A DNA stretch of 43,974 nt, from contig NZ_LASA01000140.1 of NCBI RefSeq assembly GCF_001562015.1, positions 1 to 43,974 of the forward strand. The letters run 5' to 3'. The notes under the pieces were generated by a model that was given only the letters and a program-made list of their open reading frames with translations, had not been told where the DNA came from and did no database searches. Position numbers and translations under genes: made by a program. Positions 8,011-16,556 of this stretch are shown here, one piece after another (the first letter of the stretch is position 1; each line of letters opens with the position of its first letter). The stretch is from Endozoicomonas arenosclerae. Its GTDB lineage: Bacteria > Pseudomonadota > Gammaproteobacteria > Pseudomonadales > Endozoicomonadaceae.

Positions 8011-9432
8011 ATGAACAGGGTCAACCTTCTCTTCAGGAACTTTATTTATTTTCTGAGTCTCTCACTGCTCTCTGTACAGATGGTACAGGCCGGCAATCTT
8101 CCGGATTTTACCCGACTGTTTGAAGAGGCTTCGCCCGCTGTCGTTAATATCAGCACGCTTTCAACGCCAAAACAGGGGCGGTCTCAGGTTTATGGGCCGG
8201 GTGGTGAGGAAATACCGGAGATATTCCGCCGTTACTTCGGTATTCCAATGCCTGATGCGCCCTCTGGCAAGCAGCAGCCGATGTCCTCGGGTTCGGGTTT
8301 TATTATTTCAAACGACGGTTATATTCTGACTAATAACCATGTGGTGGACGGTGCCGAAAAAATTATTGTTCGCCTGCATGATCGCAGCGAAAGGGTTGCC
8401 GAACTGATTGGTGCCGACAAACGTTCTGATCTGGCTCTGTTGAAAATTGAAAGTGACCGGAAGCTCCCCGTTGTTAAAATGGGCGACTCTGAGAACATAA
8501 AACCAGGGGAGTGGGTTGCCGCTATTGGTTCACCTTTCAACTTCGAGTACTCCATCACCAAGGGTATCGTCAGTGCTTTGAACAGAAGTCTGCCCAGTGA
8601 TGCTTATGTGCCCTTTATTCAAACCGATGTGCCTATCAATCCCGGTAACTCGGGTGGCCCACTCTTCAATATGAAGGGTGAAGTGATTGGTATTAATTCC
8701 CAGATTTTTACCCGCTCAGGTGGTTTCATGGGGCTCTCTTTTGCTATTCCATCCGACCATGTTGAGTGGGCTGTGGATCAGCTGAAAGAGAAAGGTTATG
8801 TCTCTCGAGGCTGGCTGGGTGTAGCGATTCAGGAAGTGGACCGCGATCTGGCGGAATCTTTCGGGTTGGAAAAGCCAATGGGGGCTCTGATCAGTCAGGT
8901 GGTGCCAGGAGGCCCTGCCGACAAGGCCAAGCTGCATCCCGGAGACATTATTACGCGCGTCAATGGTCGTGACATTATGAGGTCAGGCAGTCTGCCTATG
9001 GCCATCGGTGTGATCAAACCCGGTGACAAGGCAACGCTTGAGTTAATTCGTAATGGCAAGAAAAAATCTGTCCAGGTTGAAGTGGGCGAGTTGCCTGATG
9101 AGCAGGGCCAGAGCGCTGATCGTCCAACAACACCTGACATGAAAAAGAATCGCATGGGTATTCAGGTGGAAGAGCTGAATGATGATTATCGTAATAAACT
9201 GAGACTGGATCAGGACGTGAAAGGGGTAGTCGTCACAGGTGTTATTTCGGGTGTAGGTCGTTCCATTGGTCTCCGTCAGGGTGATGTGGTGACGGATCTG
9301 AATAATAACCGGATCGAATCCGTTAAGGCGTTCAATAAAGTGGTGGCCGATCTTCCCAAGGATCGTTCGATTTCCATGAGGGTCCTGCGCGGTGGTCAGT
9401 CAGGTTATATCTCTTTCCGGTTGTCTGAGTAA
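8011..9432 (+). CDS. mucD: Periplasmic serine protease MucD/DegP-DegQ family
   Basis: A periplasmic protease and chaperone of 473 residues that removes misfolded envelope proteins. An N-terminal signal peptide (residues 1-27, hydrophobic core FIYFLSLSLLSVQMV, cleavage near VQA-GN) leads into a trypsin-like domain. That domain has the full triad: His110 in TNNHVVDG, Asp140 in RSDLALLKI and Ser214 in PGNSGGPLF. Two PDZ domains follow (about 255-350, containing RGWLGVAIQEV; and about 380-473, containing RMGIQVEEL). As the last gene of the rpoE operon it matches Pseudomonas mucD. AAGGAG at 7994-7999 lies 11 bases before the ATG. A long hairpin follows the stop. Confidence 0.95.
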   Translation: MNRVNLLFRNFIYFLSLSLLSVQMVQAGNLPDFTRLFEEASPAVVNISTLSTPKQGRSQVYGPGGEEIPEIFRRYFGIPMPDAPSGKQQPMSSGSGFIISNDGYILTNNHVVDGAEKIIVRLHDRSERVAELIGADKRSDLALLKIESDRKLPVVKMGDSENIKPGEWVAAIGSPFNFEYSITKGIVSALNRSLPSDAYVPFIQTDVPINPGNSGGPLFNMKGEVIGINSQIFTRSGGFMGLSFAIPSDHVEWAVDQLKEKGYVSRGWLGVAIQEVDRDLAESFGLEKPMGALISQVVPGGPADKAKLHPGDIITRVNGRDIMRSGSLPMAIGVIKPGDKATLELIRNGKKKSVQVEVGELPDEQGQSADRPTTPDMKKNRMGIQVEELNDDYRNKLRLDQDVKGVVVTGVISGVGRSIGLRQGDVVTDLNNNRIESVKAFNKVVADLPKDRSISMRVLRGGQSGYISFRLSE

Positions 9433-9438
9433 CAGGCT

Positions 9439-9470
9439 ATGACCTGATGCAGTGTTCTGCTTCAGGTCAT
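9439..9470 (+). terminator. Hairpin after mucD
   Basis: ATGACCTGA (9439-9447) pairs perfectly with TCAGGTCAT (9462-9470). After one T-T mismatch, GCAG pairs with CTGC around a TGTT loop, giving a 13-bp stem in all. It begins six bases after the stop codon. There is no proper U-run, so it may be a weak terminator or a 3' stabiliser. Confidence 0.6.
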
Positions 9471-9699
9471 TATCAGCTTTGAAGATTATTTCCTGTCTAT
9501 TGCCACTCTGATGGAGAGCAGTAGTCGGTCTTTCAAGACTTCAGGGGTGATCTGATTCTTCAGATGCTGTAGAATCGTCCTGATATACAGCAGCTTCGCG
9601 CCTGTAATAAGGCTGGCGAAGACCCTGCAAGCTGAACAACTGTCCTCGTGAAAGAGATTGAACTCTGAGCGGGGACAAATTTTTTGTAGTGATGACAAC

Positions 9700-11499
9700 G
9701 TGAGCGACTTAAGCCATATCCGGAATTTTTCCATAATTGCCCATATCGACCACGGTAAGTCGACACTGGCAGATCGCTTTATCCAGAACTGTGGAGGCTT
9801 GAGCGATCGCGAAATGCAGGCTCAGGTGCTTGACTCCATGGAGCTTGAGCGTGAGCGTGGTATTACCATTAAGGCTCAGAGTGTAACTCTGGACTATACC
9901 GCGCAGGATGGTAAAACCTATCAGTTGAATTTTATCGACACGCCCGGGCACGTAGACTTTTCCTATGAAGTGTCTCGTTCTCTTTCTGCCTGTGAAGGTG
10001 CGCTGCTGGTGGTCGATGCTGCCCAGGGTGTTGAAGCTCAATCCGTAGCGAACTGCTATACCGCTATTGAGCAGGGGCTGGAAGTGATGCCCGTACTCAA
10101 TAAAATGGATCTGCCCCAGGCTGAGCCAGAGCGAGTAGCTCAGGAAATTGAAGAGATTATCGGCATTGATGCCCTGGATGCAGTGCGTTGTTCGGCCAAA
10201 AGTGGTCTGGGTATCGAAGATGTTCTTGAGCGTCTCGTTCAGACTATCCCCGCTCCGGAAGGTGATGTGGACGGTGAACTGCAAGCTCTGATTATTGACT
10301 CATGGTTTGATAATTATCTGGGCATTGTCTCTCTGGTGCGGGTCAAGAATGGTACCTTGAAAAAAGGTGATAAGATTCTTGTCAAGTCTACCGGTCAGAC
10401 TCATGGCGTCGATAATATCGGCATCTTTTCTCCCAAAATGGAAGTTACCGGTGAGCTGAAAGCGGGTGAAGTGGGCTACGTTATAGCCGGTATCAAGGAC
10501 ATTCATGGTGCTCCTGTAGGTGATACCCTGACTCTGGCAAAAACCCCGGATGTTCCGGAACTGCCGGGCTTCCAGAAGGTCAAACCTCAGGTTTATGCCG
10601 GTTTGTTCCCGGTCAGTTCCGATGACTTTGAGTCATTCCGTGAAGCGCTGGAAAAACTGAGCCTGAACGATGCCTCCCTGTTCTATGAACCTGAGAGCAG
10701 TGATGCCTTGGGTTTTGGTTTTCGTTGTGGCTTCCTGGGTATGCTGCACATGGAAATCATTCAGGAACGTCTGGAACGTGAATACAACCTCGACCTGATT
10801 ACTACGGCGCCAACGGTAATCTATGAAGTTGAGATGAAGAACGGTGATCTGGTTGAGGTGGATAACCCCTCCAAACTTCCAGATCCGGCCGGCATCCAGG
10901 AAGTCAGGGAGCCGATTGTTCAGGCCAATATTCTGGTGCCACAGGATTATCTGGGTAATGTGATCACCTTGTGTGTTGAGCGCCGTGGTGTTCAGAAAGA
11001 CATGCAGTTCACTGGCAGTCAGGTGGCGATCACCTATGATATGCCCATGAACGAGGTGGTTCTGGATTTCTTTGACCGTCTAAAGTCTGTAAGCCGTGGC
11101 TTTGCTTCTCTGGATTACAGTTTTGATCGTTTCGAAATGGCCAACATGGTGAAGCTGGACATTCTGATCAATGGCGAAAAGGTGGATGCCCTGGCCTTGA
11201 TTGCTCACAGGGATCATGCGGTTTCCCGTGGTCGCTCTCTGGCAGAGAAGATGAAAGAAATCATCCCTCGGCAGATGTTTGATGTGGCTATCCAGGCTGC
11301 TGTGGGTGGCCAGATTTGTGCTCGAACCACCGTTAAAGCCCTGCGCAAGAACGTGACGGCTAAATGTTACGGTGGTGACGCTTCTCGTAAGCGTAAACTG
11401 CTTGAGAAACAGAAAGCAGGTAAGAAGCGGATGAAGCAGGTAGGTCGGGTTGAAATTCCGCAGGAAGCTTTCCTTGCGGTATTGAAGGTCGATAAATAA
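9700..11499 (+). CDS. lepA: Elongation factor 4 (LepA), ribosome back-translocating GTPase
   Basis: A translational GTPase of 599 residues acting on the ribosome, reported to influence elongation fidelity or 30S biogenesis. The G domain has the P-loop region [16 protein letters not shown] (about 12-27), the switch II motif DTPGHVDF and NKMD. EF-G-like domains follow, then the LepA-specific C-terminal domain ending near [13 protein letters not shown]. The GTG at 9700 gives the usual family N-terminus ([16 protein letters not shown]). An upstream in-frame TTG would add 14 unsupported residues. No strong ribosome-binding site is visible. A 267-bp gap separates it from mucD, and a classical terminator follows it. 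Confidence 0.96.
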   Translation: MSDLSHIRNFSIIAHIDHGKSTLADRFIQNCGGLSDREMQAQVLDSMELERERGITIKAQSVTLDYTAQDGKTYQLNFIDTPGHVDFSYEVSRSLSACEGALLVVDAAQGVEAQSVANCYTAIEQGLEVMPVLNKMDLPQAEPERVAQEIEEIIGIDALDAVRCSAKSGLGIEDVLERLVQTIPAPEGDVDGELQALIIDSWFDNYLGIVSLVRVKNGTLKKGDKILVKSTGQTHGVDNIGIFSPKMEVTGELKAGEVGYVIAGIKDIHGAPVGDTLTLAKTPDVPELPGFQKVKPQVYAGLFPVSSDDFESFREALEKLSLNDASLFYEPESSDALGFGFRCGFLGMLHMEIIQERLEREYNLDLITTAPTVIYEVEMKNGDLVEVDNPSKLPDPAGIQEVREPIVQANILVPQDYLGNVITLCVERRGVQKDMQFTGSQVAITYDMPMNEVVLDFFDRLKSVSRGFASLDYSFDRFEMANMVKLDILINGEKVDALALIAHRDHAVSRGRSLAEKMKEIIPRQMFDVAIQAAVGGQICARTTVKALRKNVTAKCYGGDASRKRKLLEKQKAGKKRMKQVGRVEIPQEAFLAVLKVDK

Positions 11500-11508
11500 A
11501 AGTGATGA

Positions 11509-11530
11509 GCCTGCCGTTTGGCAGGCTTTT
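11509..11530 (+). terminator. Rho-independent terminator after lepA
   Basis: GCCTGCC (11509-11515), loop GTTT and GGCAGGC (11520-11526) are followed by TTTT, ten bases after the lepA stop. This separates lepA from lepB, which are often co-transcribed elsewhere. Confidence 0.85.
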
Positions 11531-11575
11531 CTGAAAGTGCCAACTTCTCCCGTTAAAACAGTGGTGTTATCTGTT

Positions 11576-11603
11576 TTGACAGATTATCGGTAGAAAATAG
11601 ATC
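11576..11603 (+). promoter_or_regulatory. Possible sigma-70 promoter for lepB
   Basis: A perfect -35 TTGACA (11576-11581) is followed after 16 bp by the weak -10 TAGATC (11598-11603), about 22 bp before the lepB ATG. The lepA terminator directly upstream makes a separate promoter here likely. Confidence 0.45.
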
Positions 11604-11625
11604 GGGTATCTGAGAACAAATTACC

Positions 11626-12444
11626 ATGGATATTAATTTTCCCCTGCTGCTGGTTCTGGCGGTTTTTATAACGGGTTTGATTGCACTGTTCGACAGGCTG
11701 GTTCTGTTACCCAAGAGAAAGGCTGCCGTCGAAGGATTCAAGTCCAGTACCGGAGCTGATCCTGATCAGGATGCTCTGGCCAAACTGGAGAAAGAGCCCA
11801 GTATTGTTGAGACTTCAAAATCGATTTTCCCGGTTTTGGCACTGGTGCTGATACTGAGATCTTTCCTCTTTGAACCGTTTCAGATTCCCTCAGGCTCCAT
11901 GATTCCTACGCTTCAGGTAGGTGACTTTATTTTGGTCAACAAGTTCGATTATGGACTTCGCCTGCCAGTTGTTGGCACCAAAATCCTGTCGGTGAATGAA
12001 CCTGAGCGTGGCGATGTTATGGTCTTCAAGGAGCCTGCCAATCCTAATATCAATTTCATCAAGCGTGTCATTGGTATTCCAGGTGATGAAGTTCGCTACC
12101 AGAACAAGAAGCTGACCATCAACGGCAAGCCGGTTCCTGAGAAGTACATCGCGGAACTGAGGGATGAAGGTGGACCTTACCAGCTGTTTGAAGAGACTAT
12201 TGATGGCAAAAGCCATGAGATTCGCAAGGATCTGGCATTGAGAAGCCTGCGTGCCGAAGGCGTCTGGGTGATTCCTGAAGGCCAATATTTCATGATGGGT
12301 GATAACCGTGACCGCAGTAATGACAGTCGTTACTGGGGCACTGTACCTGAGAAAAATATTGTCGGTAAGGCCGTTTATATCTGGATGCATTGGCCAAGCT
12401 GGACTCAGCTGCCTAGCTTCAAGAATAATGGCACAATAGAGTAA
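11626..12444 (+). CDS. lepB: Signal peptidase I
   Basis: A membrane-bound serine-lysine protease of 272 residues that removes signal peptides from Sec-exported proteins at the outer face of the inner membrane. Two N-terminal transmembrane helices are visible (about 4-24, LLLVLAVFITGLIALF, and about 66-80). The catalytic Ser91 is in PSGSMIPTL, and Lys146 is in NFIKRVIGIPGDEV. The conserved box E motif GDNRDRSNDSRYWG lies near the end. Length and order match E. coli LepB. It is downstream of the lepA terminator and followed by its own hairpin. Confidence 0.96.
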   Translation: MDINFPLLLVLAVFITGLIALFDRLVLLPKRKAAVEGFKSSTGADPDQDALAKLEKEPSIVETSKSIFPVLALVLILRSFLFEPFQIPSGSMIPTLQVGDFILVNKFDYGLRLPVVGTKILSVNEPERGDVMVFKEPANPNINFIKRVIGIPGDEVRYQNKKLTINGKPVPEKYIAELRDEGGPYQLFEETIDGKSHEIRKDLALRSLRAEGVWVIPEGQYFMMGDNRDRSNDSRYWGTVPEKNIVGKAVYIWMHWPSWTQLPSFKNNGTIE

Positions 12445-12463
12445 TTACTCTTCAGTTTCGGCT

Positions 12464-12486
12464 TCTGCCCGCTTCTGGCGGGCAGA
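12464..12486 (+). terminator. Hairpin after lepB
   Basis: TCTGCCCGC (12464-12472) and GCGGGCAGA (12478-12486) form a perfect GC-rich 9-bp stem with a 5-base loop, 20 bases after the lepB stop. Few Ts follow, so termination may be partial and still allow read-through to rnc. Confidence 0.6.
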
Positions 12487-12677
12487 GTTGTCTGGAGAGT
12501 CAGCAAAGAGAGTGCTGTTTATCATTTCAGTAGAGGTATTTCAGTTTTGAGATGTCTGTTTCTGAAATTATAAAAAGTATTTTCGCAGGGATATTGCTTT
12601 GAGAGCTTTTCTGAAAAGTCGGGCTCTTGGGTGATCAGGATTGTCCGGCAAATAAAAATAACCCGGCGGGAGGGATA

Positions 12678-13055
12678 ATGACCGTTGCAAAAAGCAGACA
12701 AAAAGGACTGAGTACTTTGGGCTGGCTGGTAGCTATACTGGTCGGTGGTTTTATGATCATGTTGACCTTTAAGGTAGCACCGATTTATCTGGATGATTAT
12801 GCGGTGTCAAAAGTCCTGAATTCTCTGGATACCAAGCCCGGAGTTGAAGAGGCCGGTGTACCGCAGGTAAGAGAGTGGCTCAACAAAGGGCTGCTGACAA
12901 ACCGGATCAAGCTGGCCAAGGGAGAATCTAAAGTTCTCCGTGACAAAGGCAAGGCGGTAACTGTTGATATCAACTACGAACGCCGTTTACACCTGATGTA
13001 CAACATTGATCTTGTATTAACTTTTGAACATAACTGGAAAGTAAAATCTCAGTGA
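12678..13055 (+). CDS. DUF4845-family membrane protein
   Basis: A small membrane-anchored protein of 125 residues with one N-terminal transmembrane helix (about 11-33, [21 protein letters not shown]) and a soluble remainder ending in a [15 protein letters not shown] strand region. A protein of this kind sits between lepB and rnc in pseudomonads and relatives and is annotated as DUF4845; its function is unknown. GGGAGG at 12668-12673 supports the ATG at 12678. Its stop overlaps the rnc start (GTGA), so the two are probably translationally coupled. Confidence 0.8.
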   Translation: MTVAKSRQKGLSTLGWLVAILVGGFMIMLTFKVAPIYLDDYAVSKVLNSLDTKPGVEEAGVPQVREWLNKGLLTNRIKLAKGESKVLRDKGKAVTVDINYERRLHLMYNIDLVLTFEHNWKVKSQ

Positions 13056-13741
13056 AGACTGATGAACTTGCCCGGCTTGAACGTCGGCTGGGCTATACAT
13101 TTTCTGATCGCAGCCAGCTGGAGCTGGCTCTGACCCACAGAAGCTGTGGCAGCCGTAATAATGAACGACTCGAATTTCTCGGGGATTCCATTGTTAACTT
13201 TGTGATCGCAGAAGCCTTGTTTGAGCGTTTTCCTGATGCCCGGGAAGGTCAGCTCAGCCGGTTGCGTGCCCGTATGGTACGGGGTGCCACCCTGGCGGAA
13301 ATTGGCCGTGAGTTTCAATTAGGAGACTGTCTGCGACTGGGTTCAGGTGAGTTGAAAAGCGGCGGCTATCGTCGCGAGTCCATTCTGGCAGATGCGGTAG
13401 AGGCGATTATTGGTGCCATTTACCTGGATGCTGGTATGGAAACCTGCCGTGAGCGTATTCGCAGCTGGTTTACTGACCGACTGGCCGGGTTGTCTATTAC
13501 GGATCAGCAGAATAAGGATCCCAAAACCCGTCTGCAGGAGTTTTTGCAGGCACGCCAGAACCCTCTGCCCAAATATAAGGTGCTGAATATCGAAGGTGAC
13601 GCCCATGATCAGGTGTTTACTGTCGTCTGTGAGCTGCAAAGTCTAGACATCAGCAGTGAGGGGCAGGGGCCAAGTCGCCGTGGGGCAGAGCAGCAGGCTG
13701 CCCGTTTTGCATTGGAAAAACTGGGAGTAGACAGCCAATGA
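13052..13741 (+). CDS. rnc: Ribonuclease III
   Basis: A double-strand-specific endoribonuclease of 229 residues that processes rRNA precursors and cuts structured mRNAs and sRNA duplexes. The catalytic signature ERLEFLGDS lies at 38-46 (Glu38, Glu41, Asp45), with Asp114 and Glu117 in [11 protein letters not shown]; the metal-binding residues match the E. coli positions. A C-terminal dsRNA-binding domain (about 155-227) ends with [17 protein letters not shown]. The start is a GTG overlapping the stop of the DUF4845 gene. The stop overlaps the era start (ATGA), the classic rnc-era-recO arrangement. Confidence 0.97.
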   Translation: MKTDELARLERRLGYTFSDRSQLELALTHRSCGSRNNERLEFLGDSIVNFVIAEALFERFPDAREGQLSRLRARMVRGATLAEIGREFQLGDCLRLGSGELKSGGYRRESILADAVEAIIGAIYLDAGMETCRERIRSWFTDRLAGLSITDQQNKDPKTRLQEFLQARQNPLPKYKVLNIEGDAHDQVFTVVCELQSLDISSEGQGPSRRGAEQQAARFALEKLGVDSQ

Positions 13742-14679
13742 ACTCAGCCGTGACCGAATCTGAAGAAGTAATGGATGGTCAACGATGTGGCTATGTGGCT
13801 ATTGTCGGACGCCCGAATGTTGGTAAATCAACGCTTTTGAACCATATTCTTGGTCAGAAGCTATCGATTACTTCTCGTCGCCCACAGACCACACGACACC
13901 AGGTGTTGGGCATTAAAACGGAAAATAATGTCCAGACCATTTTTGTGGATACCCCGGGTATGCACAAAGTGGAAAAAAGAGCGATTAACCGTTACATGAA
14001 CCGGGCTGCCAGTAGTGCGCTGACAGGTGTTGATGCGGTTGTATTTGTAGTGGATCGCCTGAATTGGACGGAAGAAGATCAGCTGGTACTGAACAAACTG
14101 AACCCAGCCAAGTATCCAGTCATTTTGGTGTTGAACAAGGTTGACCGACTCAAGGAACGTAAAGAAGAGTTGATGCAGTTTCTTCAGGAAGTCTCTGAAA
14201 AAGCAGACTTTAAAGCCATAATGCCGGTTTCAGCCCTGCATGGACATAACCTGAAAGAACTGGAAACCATGATTGATGAGCTGATGCCGGAAGGGGTCCA
14301 TTTCTTCCCGGAAGATCAGATTACCGATCGAAGCTCCCGTTTCATGGCTTCTGAACTCATTCGTGAAAAGATTATGCGTCAGCTCGGTGATGAGCTGCCC
14401 TATGAAATGACGGTAGAAATAGAAGAGTTCAAACAGGAAATGCGTCCTAAAGGACCGCTGCTGGTGATCAGTGGCCTGATTCTGGTGGAGCGTTCCAGTC
14501 AAAAAGCCATTGTCATTGGTGACAAGGGCGCCAGGCTTCGCCAGATTGGTCAGGAAGCTCGTATTGATATGGAGAAGATGTTTGACAATAAAGTCATGCT
14601 GAATCTCTGGGTCAAGGTCAAGGGTGGCTGGTCTGATGATGACAGAGCCTTGAAAAGTCTGGGTTACGACTTTACCTGA
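13738..14679 (+). CDS. era: GTPase Era
   Basis: An essential GTPase of 313 residues that binds the 3' end of 16S rRNA and assists 30S maturation. The P-loop is [13 protein letters not shown] (about 22-34), switch II is DTPGMH, and the base-specificity motif is NKVD. The C-terminal KH RNA-binding domain contains [16 protein letters not shown] and ends with [12 protein letters not shown]. An ATGA junction couples it to rnc, and its stop overlaps the recO start by one base (TGATG). The N-terminus is about 12 residues longer than the core family start; the first ATG is kept because of the overlap with rnc. Confidence 0.97.
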   Translation: MNSAVTESEEVMDGQRCGYVAIVGRPNVGKSTLLNHILGQKLSITSRRPQTTRHQVLGIKTENNVQTIFVDTPGMHKVEKRAINRYMNRAASSALTGVDAVVFVVDRLNWTEEDQLVLNKLNPAKYPVILVLNKVDRLKERKEELMQFLQEVSEKADFKAIMPVSALHGHNLKELETMIDELMPEGVHFFPEDQITDRSSRFMASELIREKIMRQLGDELPYEMTVEIEEFKQEMRPKGPLLVISGLILVERSSQKAIVIGDKGARLRQIGQEARIDMEKMFDNKVMLNLWVKVKGGWSDDDRALKSLGYDFT

Positions 14680-15392
14680 TGAACGAATTGAGCGCAGCCT
14701 GGATGCTGCACAGCAGGCCTTACAAGGAACGTTCTGTTATTGCTGAATTTCTGGTGAAGGACCATGGCCGTATAGCCATGGTCATCAGAGGTGTTCGCCA
14801 AGCCAAATCCCGCTCCTGTGCTGTTCAACCATTTACCCGGGTCTATGTCAGTTGGAGAGGGCGCTCTGAGCTTAAAACCCTGAACAGTTTTGAAACGGCT
14901 GCCGCTGTTCATCTGAAAGGAAAATCCCTCTATTGTGGTTTCTACCTTAATGAGTTACTGATGCGTTCAGTGCTACCAGGGCAGCACATTGAAGGTTTGT
15001 TTGACCTTTACAGTGTTGTTTTGGAGCAACTGGCCAGTGATGCTCCTGTTCAGCCTTTGTTGAGAGTGTTTGAACTGGAATTGTTGGAAATGACGGGCTA
15101 CGCGCCTTCATTTACCTGCGATGGGGCCACTGGCGCTGCGATTGAGCAAGGCTGCCTCTATGAATTCAAAGCGGGTGTGGGCTTTATTCCCGTACTCAGG
15201 CCAAGGGAAAAGGATCAACCTCGCTACTTTTCCGGAGAGTTGCTGTTGTCTCTGGCTGAAAGACGTTTCAATGACGTCCGCCACTTTCCGGGTTTTAAAC
15301 GATTAACCCGTCTGGCGCTCACCCCATTACTGGGTGAAAAGCCTCTAAAAAGCCGGGAACTATTCCGTACCAGGGAGAAGTCTGTCTCATGA
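14679..15392 (+). CDS. recO: DNA repair protein RecO
   Basis: A recombination mediator of 237 residues that, with RecR and RecF, loads RecA on SSB-coated gaps and anneals strands. The N-terminal OB fold includes [18 protein letters not shown] and [12 protein letters not shown], and the helical C-terminal domain is also present. The zinc-binding cysteine set of Gram-positive RecO is not present, as usual in gammaproteobacteria. Both ends overlap neighbours (era by one base, pdxJ by four), the conserved era-recO-pdxJ order. Confidence 0.93.
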   Translation: MNELSAAWMLHSRPYKERSVIAEFLVKDHGRIAMVIRGVRQAKSRSCAVQPFTRVYVSWRGRSELKTLNSFETAAAVHLKGKSLYCGFYLNELLMRSVLPGQHIEGLFDLYSVVLEQLASDAPVQPLLRVFELELLEMTGYAPSFTCDGATGAAIEQGCLYEFKAGVGFIPVLRPREKDQPRYFSGELLLSLAERRFNDVRHFPGFKRLTRLALTPLLGEKPLKSRELFRTREKSVS

Positions 15393-16135
15393 TTCCTCAC
15401 AACCGCATCCTGCTGGGTGTGAATATCGATCATATCGCTACTATCCGTCAGGCCCGTGGTGGAACCTATCCTGACCCGGTTCAGGCAGCTATTGAGGCTG
15501 AGCAGGCTGGGGCCGATGGTATTACCCTGCATCTTCGTGAAGATCGACGTCACATTCTGGATCGTGATGTCCGCCTGATCCGTAATGTGCTGCAAACCCG
15601 TATGAATCTGGAAATGGCCGTCACAGAAGAGATGATTGCCATTGCTGAAGAGGTGTTGCCACAGGCCGTTTGTCTGGTTCCTGAAAAACGTGAAGAGTTG
15701 ACTACTGAAGGTGGTCTGGATGTTGTTGGACACATGTCTTCCGTTTCTTCGGCTTGTGAACGATTGGGTAAAGCAGGCATTGAAGTTTCACTGTTTATTG
15801 ATCCTGATCTAGGCCAGATTGAGGCTTCTGTTGCTGCGGGAGCACCAGTCATTGAGCTTCATACAGGAGCCTATGCTGAAGCAGAATCTCCGGAAGCGAT
15901 GCAGGCAGAGCTGGATAGGCTCAAGAAGGCGACCGAATTTGCTCTGTCAAAAGGTTTGATTGTGAATGCCGGGCACGGACTGAATTATCAGAATGTTGAG
16001 CCAGTCGCTGCTATCAATGGCATCAATGAATTGAATATTGGTCATTCCATTATTGGTCGTGCGTTCTTTACCGGTTTGAAAACCGCTGTAAAAGAAATGA
16101 AGACACTGATGTTGAGAGCTGCTCTCCATAAATGA
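15389..16135 (+). CDS. pdxJ: Pyridoxine 5'-phosphate synthase
   Basis: A cytoplasmic TIM-barrel enzyme of 248 residues condensing 1-deoxyxylulose 5-phosphate with 3-amino-1-hydroxyacetone phosphate to give pyridoxine 5'-phosphate, in the DXP-dependent vitamin B6 route. Family segments are the N-terminal [28 protein letters not shown] (phosphate and substrate binding) and the late [12 protein letters not shown] plus [20 protein letters not shown] overlaps join it to recO and to acpS, as in E. coli. Confidence 0.97.
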   Translation: MIPHNRILLGVNIDHIATIRQARGGTYPDPVQAAIEAEQAGADGITLHLREDRRHILDRDVRLIRNVLQTRMNLEMAVTEEMIAIAEEVLPQAVCLVPEKREELTTEGGLDVVGHMSSVSSACERLGKAGIEVSLFIDPDLGQIEASVAAGAPVIELHTGAYAEAESPEAMQAELDRLKKATEFALSKGLIVNAGHGLNYQNVEPVAAINGINELNIGHSIIGRAFFTGLKTAVKEMKTLMLRAALHK

Positions 16136-16506
16136 TTGCGGGTATTGGTACAGACATCGCCCGTATAGGGCGATTTCAGAAGATTGTGGAACGGAATAAA
16201 GAGGCTTTTGCCCGTCGTGTACTCACGGATTCCGAGCTGGAAATCTTTAAATCCCATCCTCAGCAGGCAGCCTGGCTGGCCAAGCGCTTTGCTGCAAAAG
16301 AGGCTGCGGCTAAAGCTTTGGGTACAGGGATTGGTAAGGTGTCATTTCAACATCTCGAGACGTACAGTGATGAGCTGGGTGCGCCTCATATGCGGTTTCA
16401 CGGTTATGCTCTGGAGCTTCAGAAACAACGGGGTATTTCAGCCATTCATCTGAGTCTTTCTGATGAAGAAGATCATGCATTAGCTTTCGTTGTGCTAGAA
16501 ACCTGA
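16132..16506 (+). CDS. acpS: Holo-[acyl-carrier-protein] synthase
   Basis: A phosphopantetheinyl transferase of 124 residues that activates acyl carrier protein for fatty-acid synthesis. The two signature parts are present: [12 protein letters not shown] (4-15, magnesium ligand Asp8) and [14 protein letters not shown] (53-66, Glu57). It is the last gene of the era-recO-pdxJ-acpS run, overlapping pdxJ by four bases. A long hairpin separates it from the convergent sensor kinase. Confidence 0.97.
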   Translation: MIAGIGTDIARIGRFQKIVERNKEAFARRVLTDSELEIFKSHPQQAAWLAKRFAAKEAAAKALGTGIGKVSFQHLETYSDELGAPHMRFHGYALELQKQRGISAIHLSLSDEEDHALAFVVLET

Positions 16507-16511
16507 CTTAG

Positions 16512-16547
16512 GTATTAAGCTGCTTCAGTCTTGAAACAGCTTAATAC
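16512..16547. terminator. Bidirectional hairpin between acpS and gacS
   Basis: GTATTAAGCTG (16512-16522) and CAGCTTAATAC (16537-16547) are perfect 11-bp complements. An inner TTCA/TGAA extension closes a GTCT loop after one mismatch. It lies between two convergent genes and can serve both strands, though neither side has a long U-run. Confidence 0.7.
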
Positions 16548-16556
16548 ACCCATTGC

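Noticed and set aside
9486-9734. 82-codon minus-strand frame between mucD and lepA
   Set aside because: It overlaps the lepA start antisense and has no ribosome-binding site or domain.
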